Of a DNA stretch of 32,788 nucleotides, positions 17,689-25,918 are shown piece by piece; within the stretch, counting starts at the first letter, position 1; every line of letters starts with the position of its first letter. Source of the DNA: an uncultured Verrucomicrobiota bacterium (GTDB lineage: Bacteria; Verrucomicrobiota; Verrucomicrobiia; Verrucomicrobiales; Akkermansiaceae); NCBI GenBank assembly GCA_937867415.1, contig CALMKO010000025.1:1-32788 (forward strand), read 5' to 3'. A model generated the notes under the pieces. It did not search any database. It was not told the DNA's origin and saw nothing but the letters and a program-made list of their open reading frames with translations. The position numbers and the translations under genes are program-made.

Positions 17689-17815
17689 AGGTTCTGCCGC
17701 GTGGTTTGATCCGCCTCAACCGTCACTGGCGGAACTCAGTGCGGAGAATCTGCGGCACTTTGCTCAAGCCGCAGCACTTGTAGAAGATGATGTCCGGAAA
17801 TCAGAGACCCACGAT

Positions 17816-20800
17816 TCACTCTGAAGCCTGCGGTTCCTCGGTCTTTTTCTTGTCGGAAAACTTCTGGACGAAGACATAACACACCGGAATGAGAAACAGG
17901 CCGATGAGCGTGGAAATGGTCATCCCGTAAACCACGCCGGTCCCCATGGTGCTGCGGGATGCAGCTCCCGAACCCGTCGCTAACATCAAGGGGACACAAC
18001 CGAGAATGAAGGCGAAGGAGGTCATCAGGATAGGGCGCAGGCGGAGTTTTGCAGCTTCCAAGGCGGCTTCCAAGGTGGGCATCCCCTCGTCGCGCTTCAT
18101 CTTTGCGAACTCGACGATGAGGATGGCATTCTTCGCTGCTAGGCCGATGAGCATCACCAGGCCGACCTGTGCATAGACGTTCATTTCATACTTGTTGAGA
18201 AGCAAGCCGACCATGGTTCCGAAAATCACCGTAGGCACTGAGAGGAGAACGGCGAAGGGTAGCGACCAGCTTTCATACTGCGCGGCAAGGAGCAGGAACA
18301 CGAAGATAATCGCCATGCCGAAGATCAGCCCCGCCTGGCCTTCGGATTTCTTTTCCTGAAGTGTCAGTCCTGACCACTCATAACCGACATTCGCCGGCAT
18401 GGTTGCCATGACTTCTTCCATCGCTTTGAGAGCTTGGGCGGAGCTGTAGCCGGGAGCGGGCGCGCCCATCATTTCTGCGGATAGGTAGAGGTTGAAGCGG
18501 GTGGCGAAGTTAGGGCCGGACATCTTGGTGATGTTCACCAAGGTGCTGAGCGGGACCATACCGCCGTTGCTGTTGCGCACATAGAATTTCCCGATGTCCT
18601 CCGGTTTGTTCGTGAACTCGGGCTCCGCCTGGAGGAAGACCTTGTAAACCCGGCCAAATTTCACGAAGTCGTTGACATACATCCCGCTGAGATAGGCCTG
18701 CAAGGTTTGGAAAACGCTGTCCACCGGAACGCCGAGCGTGCGGGCCTTTTCGCGGTCCATCTCCACCTTGACCTGCGGGGTGGCGGGGTTGAAGGTGGTG
18801 GTCACACGGCCGATTTCCGGACGTTTTGCGGCGGCCGCCTGCACCTGGCTGACCATGGTGGCGAGTTGCTCGACGTCGCCGCCGGAGCGGTCTTGGAGCT
18901 GCATGGTGAACCCGGAGACGTTGCCATAGCCAGGGAGTGGCGGTGGTCCAAAAGCGAAGATACGGGCGCTGGGGATGGTCGCAAACTTCTTGTTCCAGCG
19001 CGCGGCAATGGCCTTGGCATGAAGTTCGGGAGACTCGCGCTCTTTCCAGTCATCAAGGCCTACGAACATGAGCGCGGCGTTCGGGACGTTCAGGTTGTTC
19101 AGAATGTTCAAGCCGCCGATCGCGAGGGCGGAGCGCACGCCGGGGGTGTTGTTCACGACGTTCTCGACCTGCTTGAGCACCTCGTCAGAGCGCTGCAGGG
19201 AGGCTCCTTCCGGTAGCTCGATGGCCACGAACAGGTAGCCCTTGTCCTCGTCCGGGATGAATCCTCCGGGCACGATTTTTCCGAGGCCATAGATGCCGCC
19301 GCAGACGATGACGAGCAAAAGCATCGAGAAGGTGGCCTTGCGCGTCAGCCCGCCGACGATCCTGCCATAACGCTCGATGACCCAGTCGAAGAAGGCGTTG
19401 AACTTCTTGAAAAACCAGGCGATCGGGCCACGGCCGGGACTTGGCTTGCGAAGCAGTAATGCGGAAAGCGCAGGGCTGAGCGTGAGCGCATTGATCGCCG
19501 AGAAAATCACCGATACCGCGATGGTGATCGCAAACTGCTGATAGAGGCGCCCGGTCACGCCGCCCATGAAGGCCACCGGCACGAATACCGCGCAGAGAAT
19601 CAACGCGATGGCCACCACCGGTCCGGAGACCTCTTTCATCGCCTTGCGGGTCGCATCGACCGGCGAGAGCCCGTGCTCGATGTGGTGCTGCACCGCCTCG
19701 ACGACGACGATGGCGTCATCCACCACGATCCCGATCGCGAGGACGAGGCCGAACATGGTGAGGGTGTTCACGCTGAAGCCGAGCATCGGGAAGGCGATGA
19801 ACACCCCAAGCAGGGATACCGGCACGGTGAGCATGGGGATGATGGTCGCGCGGAAGCTTTGTAAGAAGATATACACCACGATGAGCACCAGAATGATCGC
19901 TTCAAAGAGTGTGTGGACGATGGACTCCATCGAGGCCTTGATCGGCAAGGTCGAGTCGAGGGTGATGCTATAGTCCATATCGGGCGGGAAGCGCAGTTTG
20001 GCTTCCTCCAGGATTTTTTTAACGTTGGCGGCGGTATCGAGGGCATTGGCCCCGGGTGCCAGATAGACGCCGAGTCCACCGGCGGGCGCGCCATCCAAGC
20101 GGGCGCGGAGGTCGTAGGTTTGCGCGCCAAGCTCGACACGTCCGACGTCTTTGATTTTCACCTGTTGGCCATCCGCGCTCGCACGGACGATGATTTCCTC
20201 GAATTCCTTCGGGTCCTTGAGAAGGCCCTGGGCACGGACGTTGAACTGGCTTTCCTGGCCTGCCGGTGCGGGTTCCGCACCGATTCTGCCGGCAGGGGAC
20301 TGGGCGTTTTGTTCCTTGATGGCGTTGGAAATATCGGTGGGCGCGATGCCCAGTGAGGCGAGTTTTCCAGGGTCCAGCCAGATCCGCATCGCGTAATCCT
20401 GAGCGGTGAAGTTTTTCACGTCGCCTACGCCACGGACCCGCTTGATCTGATCGACAAGGTTGATGTCGGCATAGTTTCCAAGAAACACGCCGTCGTAGGT
20501 GCCCTTTGGAGATGACAGGCCGATGGCTAACAGAATGTCCGGGCTGGAGCGGTTCGTGACCACGCCTTCGCGTTTCACGGCATCTGGCAACTGGGCCTCC
20601 GCCTGACCCACGCGATTCTGCGTGTTTACCTGCATGATGTCCACATCGGTGCCGACGTCGAAGGTGACGTTGAGGATCATCTTGCCGTCGTTCGAGTTGT
20701 AGGACTGCATGTAGAGCAGCTTGTCCACGCCGTTGACCTTGGACTCGATCGGTGTGGCCACGGATTCCATGACCGCCTCAGCGGCCGCGCCGCGGTAACT

Positions 20801-20941
20801 TGAAGTGACCTGGATCAGCGTGGGGCTGACATTTGGGTATTCCGAGATCGGCAGTCGGGAAAGTGAGATGAGCCCGACGATGCAGGTCACAATCGAGATG
20901 ACCATCGCCACGATGGGTCGGCGGATGAAGAATTCGGCCAT
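17816..20941 (-). CDS. RND multidrug efflux pump, AcrB/MexB (HAE1) type inner-membrane transporter
   Basis: The 1041 residues match the length of AcrB-type pumps, which export hydrophobic or amphiphilic compounds in exchange for protons. The start MAEFFIRRPIVAMVISI is typical of the family. The proton-relay aspartates are in TM4 (GIVVDDAIVVVE, D408/D409), and the relay lysine is in GLAAKNAILIVEFAK. PGGFIPDEDKGY opens the second porter half, and the FRATIIPMLTVPVSLLG segment follows TM2-3. Substrates cannot be read from the sequence. It lies six bases after the adaptor gene in one transcription unit. The final codons end at 17816, opposite a short open frame from the plus strand. No TolC-like channel gene is adjacent. 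Confidence 0.95.
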   Translation of the reverse strand: MAEFFIRRPIVAMVISIVTCIVGLISLSRLPISEYPNVSPTLIQVTSSYRGAAAEAVMESVATPIESKVNGVDKLLYMQSYNSNDGKMILNVTFDVGTDVDIMQVNTQNRVGQAEAQLPDAVKREGVVTNRSSPDILLAIGLSSPKGTYDGVFLGNYADINLVDQIKRVRGVGDVKNFTAQDYAMRIWLDPGKLASLGIAPTDISNAIKEQNAQSPAGRIGAEPAPAGQESQFNVRAQGLLKDPKEFEEIIVRASADGQQVKIKDVGRVELGAQTYDLRARLDGAPAGGLGVYLAPGANALDTAANVKKILEEAKLRFPPDMDYSITLDSTLPIKASMESIVHTLFEAIILVLIVVYIFLQSFRATIIPMLTVPVSLLGVFIAFPMLGFSVNTLTMFGLVLAIGIVVDDAIVVVEAVQHHIEHGLSPVDATRKAMKEVSGPVVAIALILCAVFVPVAFMGGVTGRLYQQFAITIAVSVIFSAINALTLSPALSALLLRKPSPGRGPIAWFFKKFNAFFDWVIERYGRIVGGLTRKATFSMLLLVIVCGGIYGLGKIVPGGFIPDEDKGYLFVAIELPEGASLQRSDEVLKQVENVVNNTPGVRSALAIGGLNILNNLNVPNAALMFVGLDDWKERESPELHAKAIAARWNKKFATIPSARIFAFGPPPLPGYGNVSGFTMQLQDRSGGDVEQLATMVSQVQAAAAKRPEIGRVTTTFNPATPQVKVEMDREKARTLGVPVDSVFQTLQAYLSGMYVNDFVKFGRVYKVFLQAEPEFTNKPEDIGKFYVRNSNGGMVPLSTLVNITKMSGPNFATRFNLYLSAEMMGAPAPGYSSAQALKAMEEVMATMPANVGYEWSGLTLQEKKSEGQAGLIFGMAIIFVFLLLAAQYESWSLPFAVLLSVPTVIFGTMVGLLLNKYEMNVYAQVGLVMLIGLAAKNAILIVEFAKMKRDEGMPTLEAALEAAKLRLRPILMTSFAFILGCVPLMLATGSGAASRSTMGTGVVYGMTISTLIGLFLIPVCYVFVQKFSDKKKTEEPQASE

Positions 20942-20947
20942 GATGGA

Positions 20948-22144
20948 TTATTTTTCGGATGGTTTACCCTGTGCGGCAGGTGCGGACTTCATGGCGGCCA
21001 ACTGGGTGGCGGTCATGGCGTTGACTGGCGCGCCTTGGCGGACTTTTTGCAGACCTTCGACGACGATCCGCTCGCCAGCTTTCAGGCCATCGAGAATGAT
21101 GACGTTTGATCCGTTGAGCTCACCCACTTTCACCGGGCGCTGGGTCGCCGTGTTCTCCGGGGTGATGATCCAGAGGAAATTCTTGCCCTGCAACTCGACA
21201 ACCGCACGCTGGGGAACCTCAACGCAGTTCTTGCGGGTGCCCAAGTCCACAATCACGCGAGCGAACATGCCGGGACGGAGGAGTTTTAATTTGTTAGGAA
21301 ACTCGGCCCGGACCCGCAGGGTGCCGGTCTTGGCGTCCACGGCGCGGTCGATGAAGACGAAACGTCCCTGATCGGAGTGTTGCACGCCGTCGGAATGAAT
21401 CAAGGTGAGCGGGAGGCTTGCGACGTCCCTGCCTTGTTCGCGGCTTCTGGTCTCGGCCCTGATGTATTCCGTTTCGCTGACATTGCCATAGAACCAGATG
21501 GGATCGAGGGTGGAAATGGTGGCTAACAAGGTGGGCTCGCCCTTGCCGACCAGTTCACCAATCGCGACCTGGGAGGCTCCGATCAGGCCGGTGATGGGTG
21601 CCTTGACCGTGCAGTAGCCAAGATCGAGTTGGGTAGATTCCACCCGGGCTTGGGCCGTGACGACTCCGGCCTCGCCGACATCCACCGACGCCAGGGCATT
21701 GTCCAGGTCCTGCTGGGGGATCGCCTTCCGCTGGGCAAGTGGGGTGAGCCGGTCCACATCTTTCTGATATTTGTTCAGCGCTGCCTTGGCTTCTCCAAGG
21801 GCACCGTTTGCGGCGGCAAGCTTCTCAAGAAATGGCTTTTGATCGAGCTCGAATAAAACATCTCCTTGTTTGACTTCGGAGCCTTCTTTGAAAGGCGCCT
21901 GATCCACGAACCCTTCCACGCGGGCGCGGATTTCGACATTCTGTGGGGAATCCAACTGACCGATCAGTGTCGAGGACAGGCGGACCTCGGAAGTGACGAT
22001 GTCCACCACCTCCACCACAGGTGGCGGTGGCGTGGCGATTTCGGGCTTCTTACACGCCCCAAGGCCCAAGCCGGCCACGATGAATATCCCAGTTCTGAAG
22101 GTAAAAAAATGGCGTTCGCGGTTGGTGGCTATTCGATGTTTCAT
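20948..22144 (-). CDS. RND efflux adaptor (membrane fusion) lipoprotein, AcrA/MexA type
   Basis: The start at 22144 (MKHRIATNRE) gives 398 residues; an ATG ten codons upstream is less likely. The signal peptide ends in a lipobox LGAC (C31), so the mature protein is probably lipid-anchored in the inner membrane. The family order follows: beta-barrel start (GQLDSPQNVEIRARVEGFV), first lipoyl half (FKEGSEVKQGDVLFELDQKPF), alpha-hairpin (about 108-170), second lipoyl half (LGYCTVKAPITGLIG), beta-barrel, and the C-terminal domain (GLKAGERIVVEGLQKVRQGAPV). It bridges the pump encoded directly downstream to an outer-membrane channel that must be encoded elsewhere. Confidence 0.93.
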   Translation of the reverse strand: MKHRIATNRERHFFTFRTGIFIVAGLGLGACKKPEIATPPPPVVEVVDIVTSEVRLSSTLIGQLDSPQNVEIRARVEGFVDQAPFKEGSEVKQGDVLFELDQKPFLEKLAAANGALGEAKAALNKYQKDVDRLTPLAQRKAIPQQDLDNALASVDVGEAGVVTAQARVESTQLDLGYCTVKAPITGLIGASQVAIGELVGKGEPTLLATISTLDPIWFYGNVSETEYIRAETRSREQGRDVASLPLTLIHSDGVQHSDQGRFVFIDRAVDAKTGTLRVRAEFPNKLKLLRPGMFARVIVDLGTRKNCVEVPQRAVVELQGKNFLWIITPENTATQRPVKVGELNGSNVIILDGLKAGERIVVEGLQKVRQGAPVNAMTATQLAAMKSAPAAQGKPSEK

Positions 22145-22460
22145 TTTCAAATTCGCTCGGTGATGGTGGTTCAAATGCAGCCGTGGTTAAATCCAGGCAA
22201 AGCGGCAACGGATGCCACAGCCGGGCTAGCTGGATAAGGAAATGCCGCCTACCGTCTTGGAATAGTGGAATGCCCCGGAAGTGTCAACTTGGACCTTTGG
22301 TCAACGTCTCACGGTTTTTCGCTGCGGGTTCCAGAAAAAATCCACTTGATGATCGATGGGGCGGGCTCAGCATTCAAGCAGCCCGGCCGGTGACGGGGTG
22401 GGAATCGCCAAATCGCAGCGATTCATCCTTGCGTGGAATATCAATCATCTAACATGCACC
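22145..22460. other. 316-bp divergent gap between the efflux operon and ackA
   Basis: No gene is supported here. The gap holds a promoter-like pair for the efflux operon and a GTCAAC direct repeat (22283-22288 and 22300-22305), with a spaced inverted repeat TTGGACC/GGTCAA at 22289-22304. Such an array overlapping a -35 could be an operator. I see no convincing -10/-35 pair for ackA in the remaining part. Confidence 0.4.
22259..22287 (-). promoter_or_regulatory. Candidate promoter of the RND efflux operon
   Basis: On the minus strand a perfect TTGACA (22287-22282) is followed after 17 bases by TATTCC (22264-22259), giving a leader of about 105 bases before the adaptor start. The -10 matches the consensus only in its first three bases. 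The -35 is embedded in the GTCAAC repeat described for this gap. Confidence 0.35.
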
Positions 22461-23678
22461 ATGGAAATCAATCTTCCCAACGCTGTGGAATGCCTCATCG
22501 TCATCAACTGTGGCAGCTCTTCGTTAAAGTTTGCGGTGTTTTCGCTCGCTGGGGAGACGGTGCTGCTCAAAGGGCTCGCCGAGAGGCTCGATCGTCCCGA
22601 TGCCGTTTTGACCCTCACGCGTGACGGGCGATCCGAGGTCCTGGCGATTCCCTGGGGATCGCATCATACCGCGCTTCAGAAATCCGTGGCGGAGCTGGGT
22701 GACTTGAAGCCCTGTGGGTTCGGACACCGCATCGTGCATGGGGGTGAAAGGTTTACCCGCTCCGCCTTGATTGATGAGCGGGTGTTTTCTGCGATCGAAG
22801 AATGCAGCAGCCTGGCTCCTTTGCATAATCCGGCGAACTTGATCGGTATTCGAGTGGCTCGCGAGCTTTTTCCGGATCTTCCGCAGGTCGCTGTTTTCGA
22901 CACCGCATTCCACCAGACTCTGCCGGCCAAGGCGTTTCTCTATGCGATTCCATTTCACTATTACGAGGATCTTCAAATCCGCCGCTATGGGTTCCATGGG
23001 ACCAGCCACCATTATGTGTCTCTGGAAGCAGCGGGAATCCTGGGTAAGCCGCCCCAGCACACGAGCTTGATCACCATCCATCTTGGAAACGGCTGCAGCG
23101 CCTGCGCGGTCAAGAACGGTGCCAGCGTGGACTCGACCATGGGACTCACCCCCGGTGAGGGCCTCGTCATGGGAACGCGCAGTGGTGATGTCGATCCGGC
23201 ATTGCACCAGTTTCTTCACGATCAAACCGGGATGCCCCTTGGCGAAATCACCACCATACTGAACTCACGCAGCGGCCTCCTCGGTCTCTCCGGACTCAGC
23301 AATGACATGAGGACCCTCTCTGACGCGGCACGCGCCGGCCACCCGCGTGCGAAGCTGGCCATCGAGGTGTTCTGTTACCGCCTTGCGAAATCCATTTGCG
23401 GGCTGATGGCTGGACTTGATTCGCTCGACGCGCTGGTGTTCACCGGCGGCATCGGGGAGAATTCCTCCGAGGTCCGCGCACTTACGGTCGCCCATCTGAA
23501 AATCCTTGGGGTCTCCTTGGATTGTGAAGACAATGCGAACCACGGAAAATCCAACCATGGATGGATCAGTGGACCTAACAGCCGTATTCCCTGCCTGGTC
23601 GTTCCCACCAACGAGGAACTCATGATCGCCCGCGAAGCGCTGTGTCTGATTTCCCTAACCGATCTTCCCCGGCCATGA
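22461..23678 (+). CDS. ackA: Acetate kinase
   Basis: Acetate kinase interconverts acetyl phosphate plus ADP with acetate plus ATP in the cytoplasm. From ATG 22461 it has 405 residues, the standard size. Catalytic and binding residues fall where the Methanosarcina enzyme has them: N16 (INCGSSS), R90 (GHRIVHGG), D147 (FDTAFH), H179 (YGFHGTSHHYV), R240 (MGTRSGD) and E385/E386 (PTNEELMIA). The phosphate loops HLGNGCS and FTGGIGENS are intact. The frame is open 35 codons further upstream, but that part is not conserved in character. Its stop overlaps the pta start by ATGA, so the two are co-translated and make the AckA-Pta pathway for substrate-level ATP formation or acetate activation. Confidence 0.96.
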   Translation: MEINLPNAVECLIVINCGSSSLKFAVFSLAGETVLLKGLAERLDRPDAVLTLTRDGRSEVLAIPWGSHHTALQKSVAELGDLKPCGFGHRIVHGGERFTRSALIDERVFSAIEECSSLAPLHNPANLIGIRVARELFPDLPQVAVFDTAFHQTLPAKAFLYAIPFHYYEDLQIRRYGFHGTSHHYVSLEAAGILGKPPQHTSLITIHLGNGCSACAVKNGASVDSTMGLTPGEGLVMGTRSGDVDPALHQFLHDQTGMPLGEITTILNSRSGLLGLSGLSNDMRTLSDAARAGHPRAKLAIEVFCYRLAKSICGLMAGLDSLDALVFTGGIGENSSEVRALTVAHLKILGVSLDCEDNANHGKSNHGWISGPNSRIPCLVVPTNEELMIAREALCLISLTDLPRP

Positions 23679-25858
23679 AACACACTTTTTTTCTCGCCGC
23701 ATCTGATAGCGGAGCCGGCCTCACCTCGGTCTGTCTGGGGGTCGTCCGTGCGCTTGATCGCCGTGGAATCCGTGTCGGCTTCTGCAAGCCCATCACCCAA
23801 TCCGATCTTGGCGGTGGCGAGCCGGACCCATCCGCCCTTTTCATCCGGACCACGATGGGGATCACCCCGCCCGAATCGATCCCCATCGAGGATGCGGATG
23901 ATGATGTGCGGGAGAACCACACGGGAGATCTCATGGAGCGGGTCGTCGAAAAAATCGCTGAAGCGGGCAAGGACGCGGATGTGGTCATCGTCGAGGGCTT
24001 GTTGCCCGCCCCGGGTCGCACTTTCAACAACCGGCTGAACCGGCTCATGGCCAGCAGTCTGGATGCGGAGGTCATCCTCGTCACGACTCTGGGCGACGAA
24101 TGCCCGCTGGAGTTCGAGCGAAAAGTGGAAACCCACGCCGCGCTCTACGGTGGCATTGAAAACCCCAAACTCATCGGCTGCATCATCAACAAGATCGGCA
24201 GGACCCTGGAAGAGCAAACGAGCGGAGTCGTGCCGGTCGTGGATTCCCCGGTTGACGGGAAAAGCGCAGAAGCCGGCTCGGAAGAGGACGTCACCGCTGC
24301 GGTGGACCGTCTCGTGGCTGGCTGCTCGCTTTTTAAAAGCGGTCAGTTTGAAATGCTCGGAGCCATCCCCTTGAACAGCAGGCTGAAGTCATTCCGCGTC
24401 TCGGATGTGGTCCGTCCTTTGAAAGCGGAGGTTGTCTCTGCCGGAGATATGCACCAGCGGCGGGTCCGGTCCATGGCGCTTTGCGCTCGCCCGGTATCGA
24501 GCATCCATCATGTCTTTTCTTCGGGAGCCTTGCTCATCATGCCGTCAGATCGGGAAGATGTCATTCTTGCCGCAGCGCTTGCTGCCGTCAATGGAGTGCC
24601 GCTTGCGGGTATTGTTCTAACAGGAGATTCGCCTCCCAATCCGAGTCTATGGAATCTCTGTCACCGCGCCCTTGAGACAGGCCTGCCTGTTCTCAAGGTG
24701 AAAACGGGGAGCTACCAAACCGTTCTCAATCTTTCCCAGTTGAGCCCCGAAGTTCCCTCGGATGATACCGAGCGGATGAACCTGGTGATGGACTTCATCG
24801 CCCGCCATATCTCCGCCGCGAAGCTGGAGAACCGCTGCAAGGTCGAGCTCGCCATCCGCATGTCTCCCGCGGCATTCCGGCATAAACTCGCATCCTGGGC
24901 GCGCAAGCTGGACCGGCGCATCATTCTCCCCGAGGGGGACGAGCCCCGCACCATCCAGGCCGCTGTCGCTTGTCACCAGCGCAAGATCGCCCGTTGTGTC
25001 TTGTTAGGAAATCCCGCTGAGATTCGCCGGATTGCAGCGACCCATGGCATCATTCTGCCGGATGAACTCGAGATTCTCGATGCCGCCGCCCAGCGTCAGC
25101 GCTACGTCGCGCCGCTCGTTGAAATGCGGAAACACAAAAACCTCAGCGAACATGACGCATTTGAAGCACTGGAAGATAACGTGATGCTGGGCACCGTGAT
25201 GCTGGCTCTGGGCGAGGTGGACGGATTGGTCTCCGGTGCCGTGCATTCATCCGCCAATACCATCCGGCCTGCGCTCCAACTCATCAAGACCCACCCGCAG
25301 GCAAGGGTCGTTTCCTCCGTGTTTTTCATGTGTCTGCCGGAACAGGTGCTGGTTTATGGGGATTGCGCGGTGAACCCCAACCCTGATGCAGAAGCCCTCG
25401 CAGACATCGCCATCCAGAGTGCTGAAACCGCCGAGCAGTTCGGCATACCGGCCCGCGTCGCCTTGATCAGCTACAGCACCGGCGAGTCAGGCAGTGGCGA
25501 GGATGTGGAAAAAGTGCGGCAGGCGGTGGCGATTGCCAAATCACTCCGCCCTGACCTTCTGCTCGATGGGCCGCTCCAATACGATGCAGCGGCCATCGCC
25601 GAGGTCGCCGCAACCAAGGCCCCGGATAGCCCGGTCGCCGGCAAGGCCACGATTTTTGTCTTTCCAGACCTCAACACCGGTAACACCACTTATAAGGCGG
25701 TCCAGCGCAGTGCCAACCTTGTGAGCATCGGGCCTGTGTTGCAAGGACTGCGCAAACCGGTCAATGATCTCTCACGCGGAGCCCTGGTGGATGACATCAT
25801 CTATACCATCGCCGTCACCGCCATCCAATCCGCCCGCGATCATTCGCAAGAACTCTAA
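23675..25858 (+). CDS. pta: Phosphate acetyltransferase (long, three-domain form)
   Basis: Pta interconverts acetyl-CoA plus phosphate with acetyl phosphate plus CoA. The start at ATG 23675, inside the ackA stop, gives 727 residues, like E. coli Pta (714). The N-terminal P-loop-NTPase-like domain (about 1-230) has SDSGAGLTSVCLGVVRAL, close to the E. coli counterpart. A DRTGG domain follows (about 250-370, including SSGALLIMPSDRED). The C-terminal catalytic PTA_PTB domain (about 400-722) has RRIILPEGDEPRT, GLVSGAVHSSANTIRP, SYSTGESGSGED and DLLLDGPLQYDAA. In enterobacteria the N-terminal part mediates allosteric control, and the same may hold here. No terminator hairpin is evident in the 60 bases before the convergent gene. 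Confidence 0.96.
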   Translation: MKHTFFLAASDSGAGLTSVCLGVVRALDRRGIRVGFCKPITQSDLGGGEPDPSALFIRTTMGITPPESIPIEDADDDVRENHTGDLMERVVEKIAEAGKDADVVIVEGLLPAPGRTFNNRLNRLMASSLDAEVILVTTLGDECPLEFERKVETHAALYGGIENPKLIGCIINKIGRTLEEQTSGVVPVVDSPVDGKSAEAGSEEDVTAAVDRLVAGCSLFKSGQFEMLGAIPLNSRLKSFRVSDVVRPLKAEVVSAGDMHQRRVRSMALCARPVSSIHHVFSSGALLIMPSDREDVILAAALAAVNGVPLAGIVLTGDSPPNPSLWNLCHRALETGLPVLKVKTGSYQTVLNLSQLSPEVPSDDTERMNLVMDFIARHISAAKLENRCKVELAIRMSPAAFRHKLASWARKLDRRIILPEGDEPRTIQAAVACHQRKIARCVLLGNPAEIRRIAATHGIILPDELEILDAAAQRQRYVAPLVEMRKHKNLSEHDAFEALEDNVMLGTVMLALGEVDGLVSGAVHSSANTIRPALQLIKTHPQARVVSSVFFMCLPEQVLVYGDCAVNPNPDAEALADIAIQSAETAEQFGIPARVALISYSTGESGSGEDVEKVRQAVAIAKSLRPDLLLDGPLQYDAAAIAEVAATKAPDSPVAGKATIFVFPDLNTGNTTYKAVQRSANLVSIGPVLQGLRKPVNDLSRGALVDDIIYTIAVTAIQSARDHSQEL

Positions 25859-25918
25859 GTGCCTCCATCCCCCGAAGCTAGCGGCTCGGAGAATGGTGCG
25901 AATCAGCGCATGTGGGAT

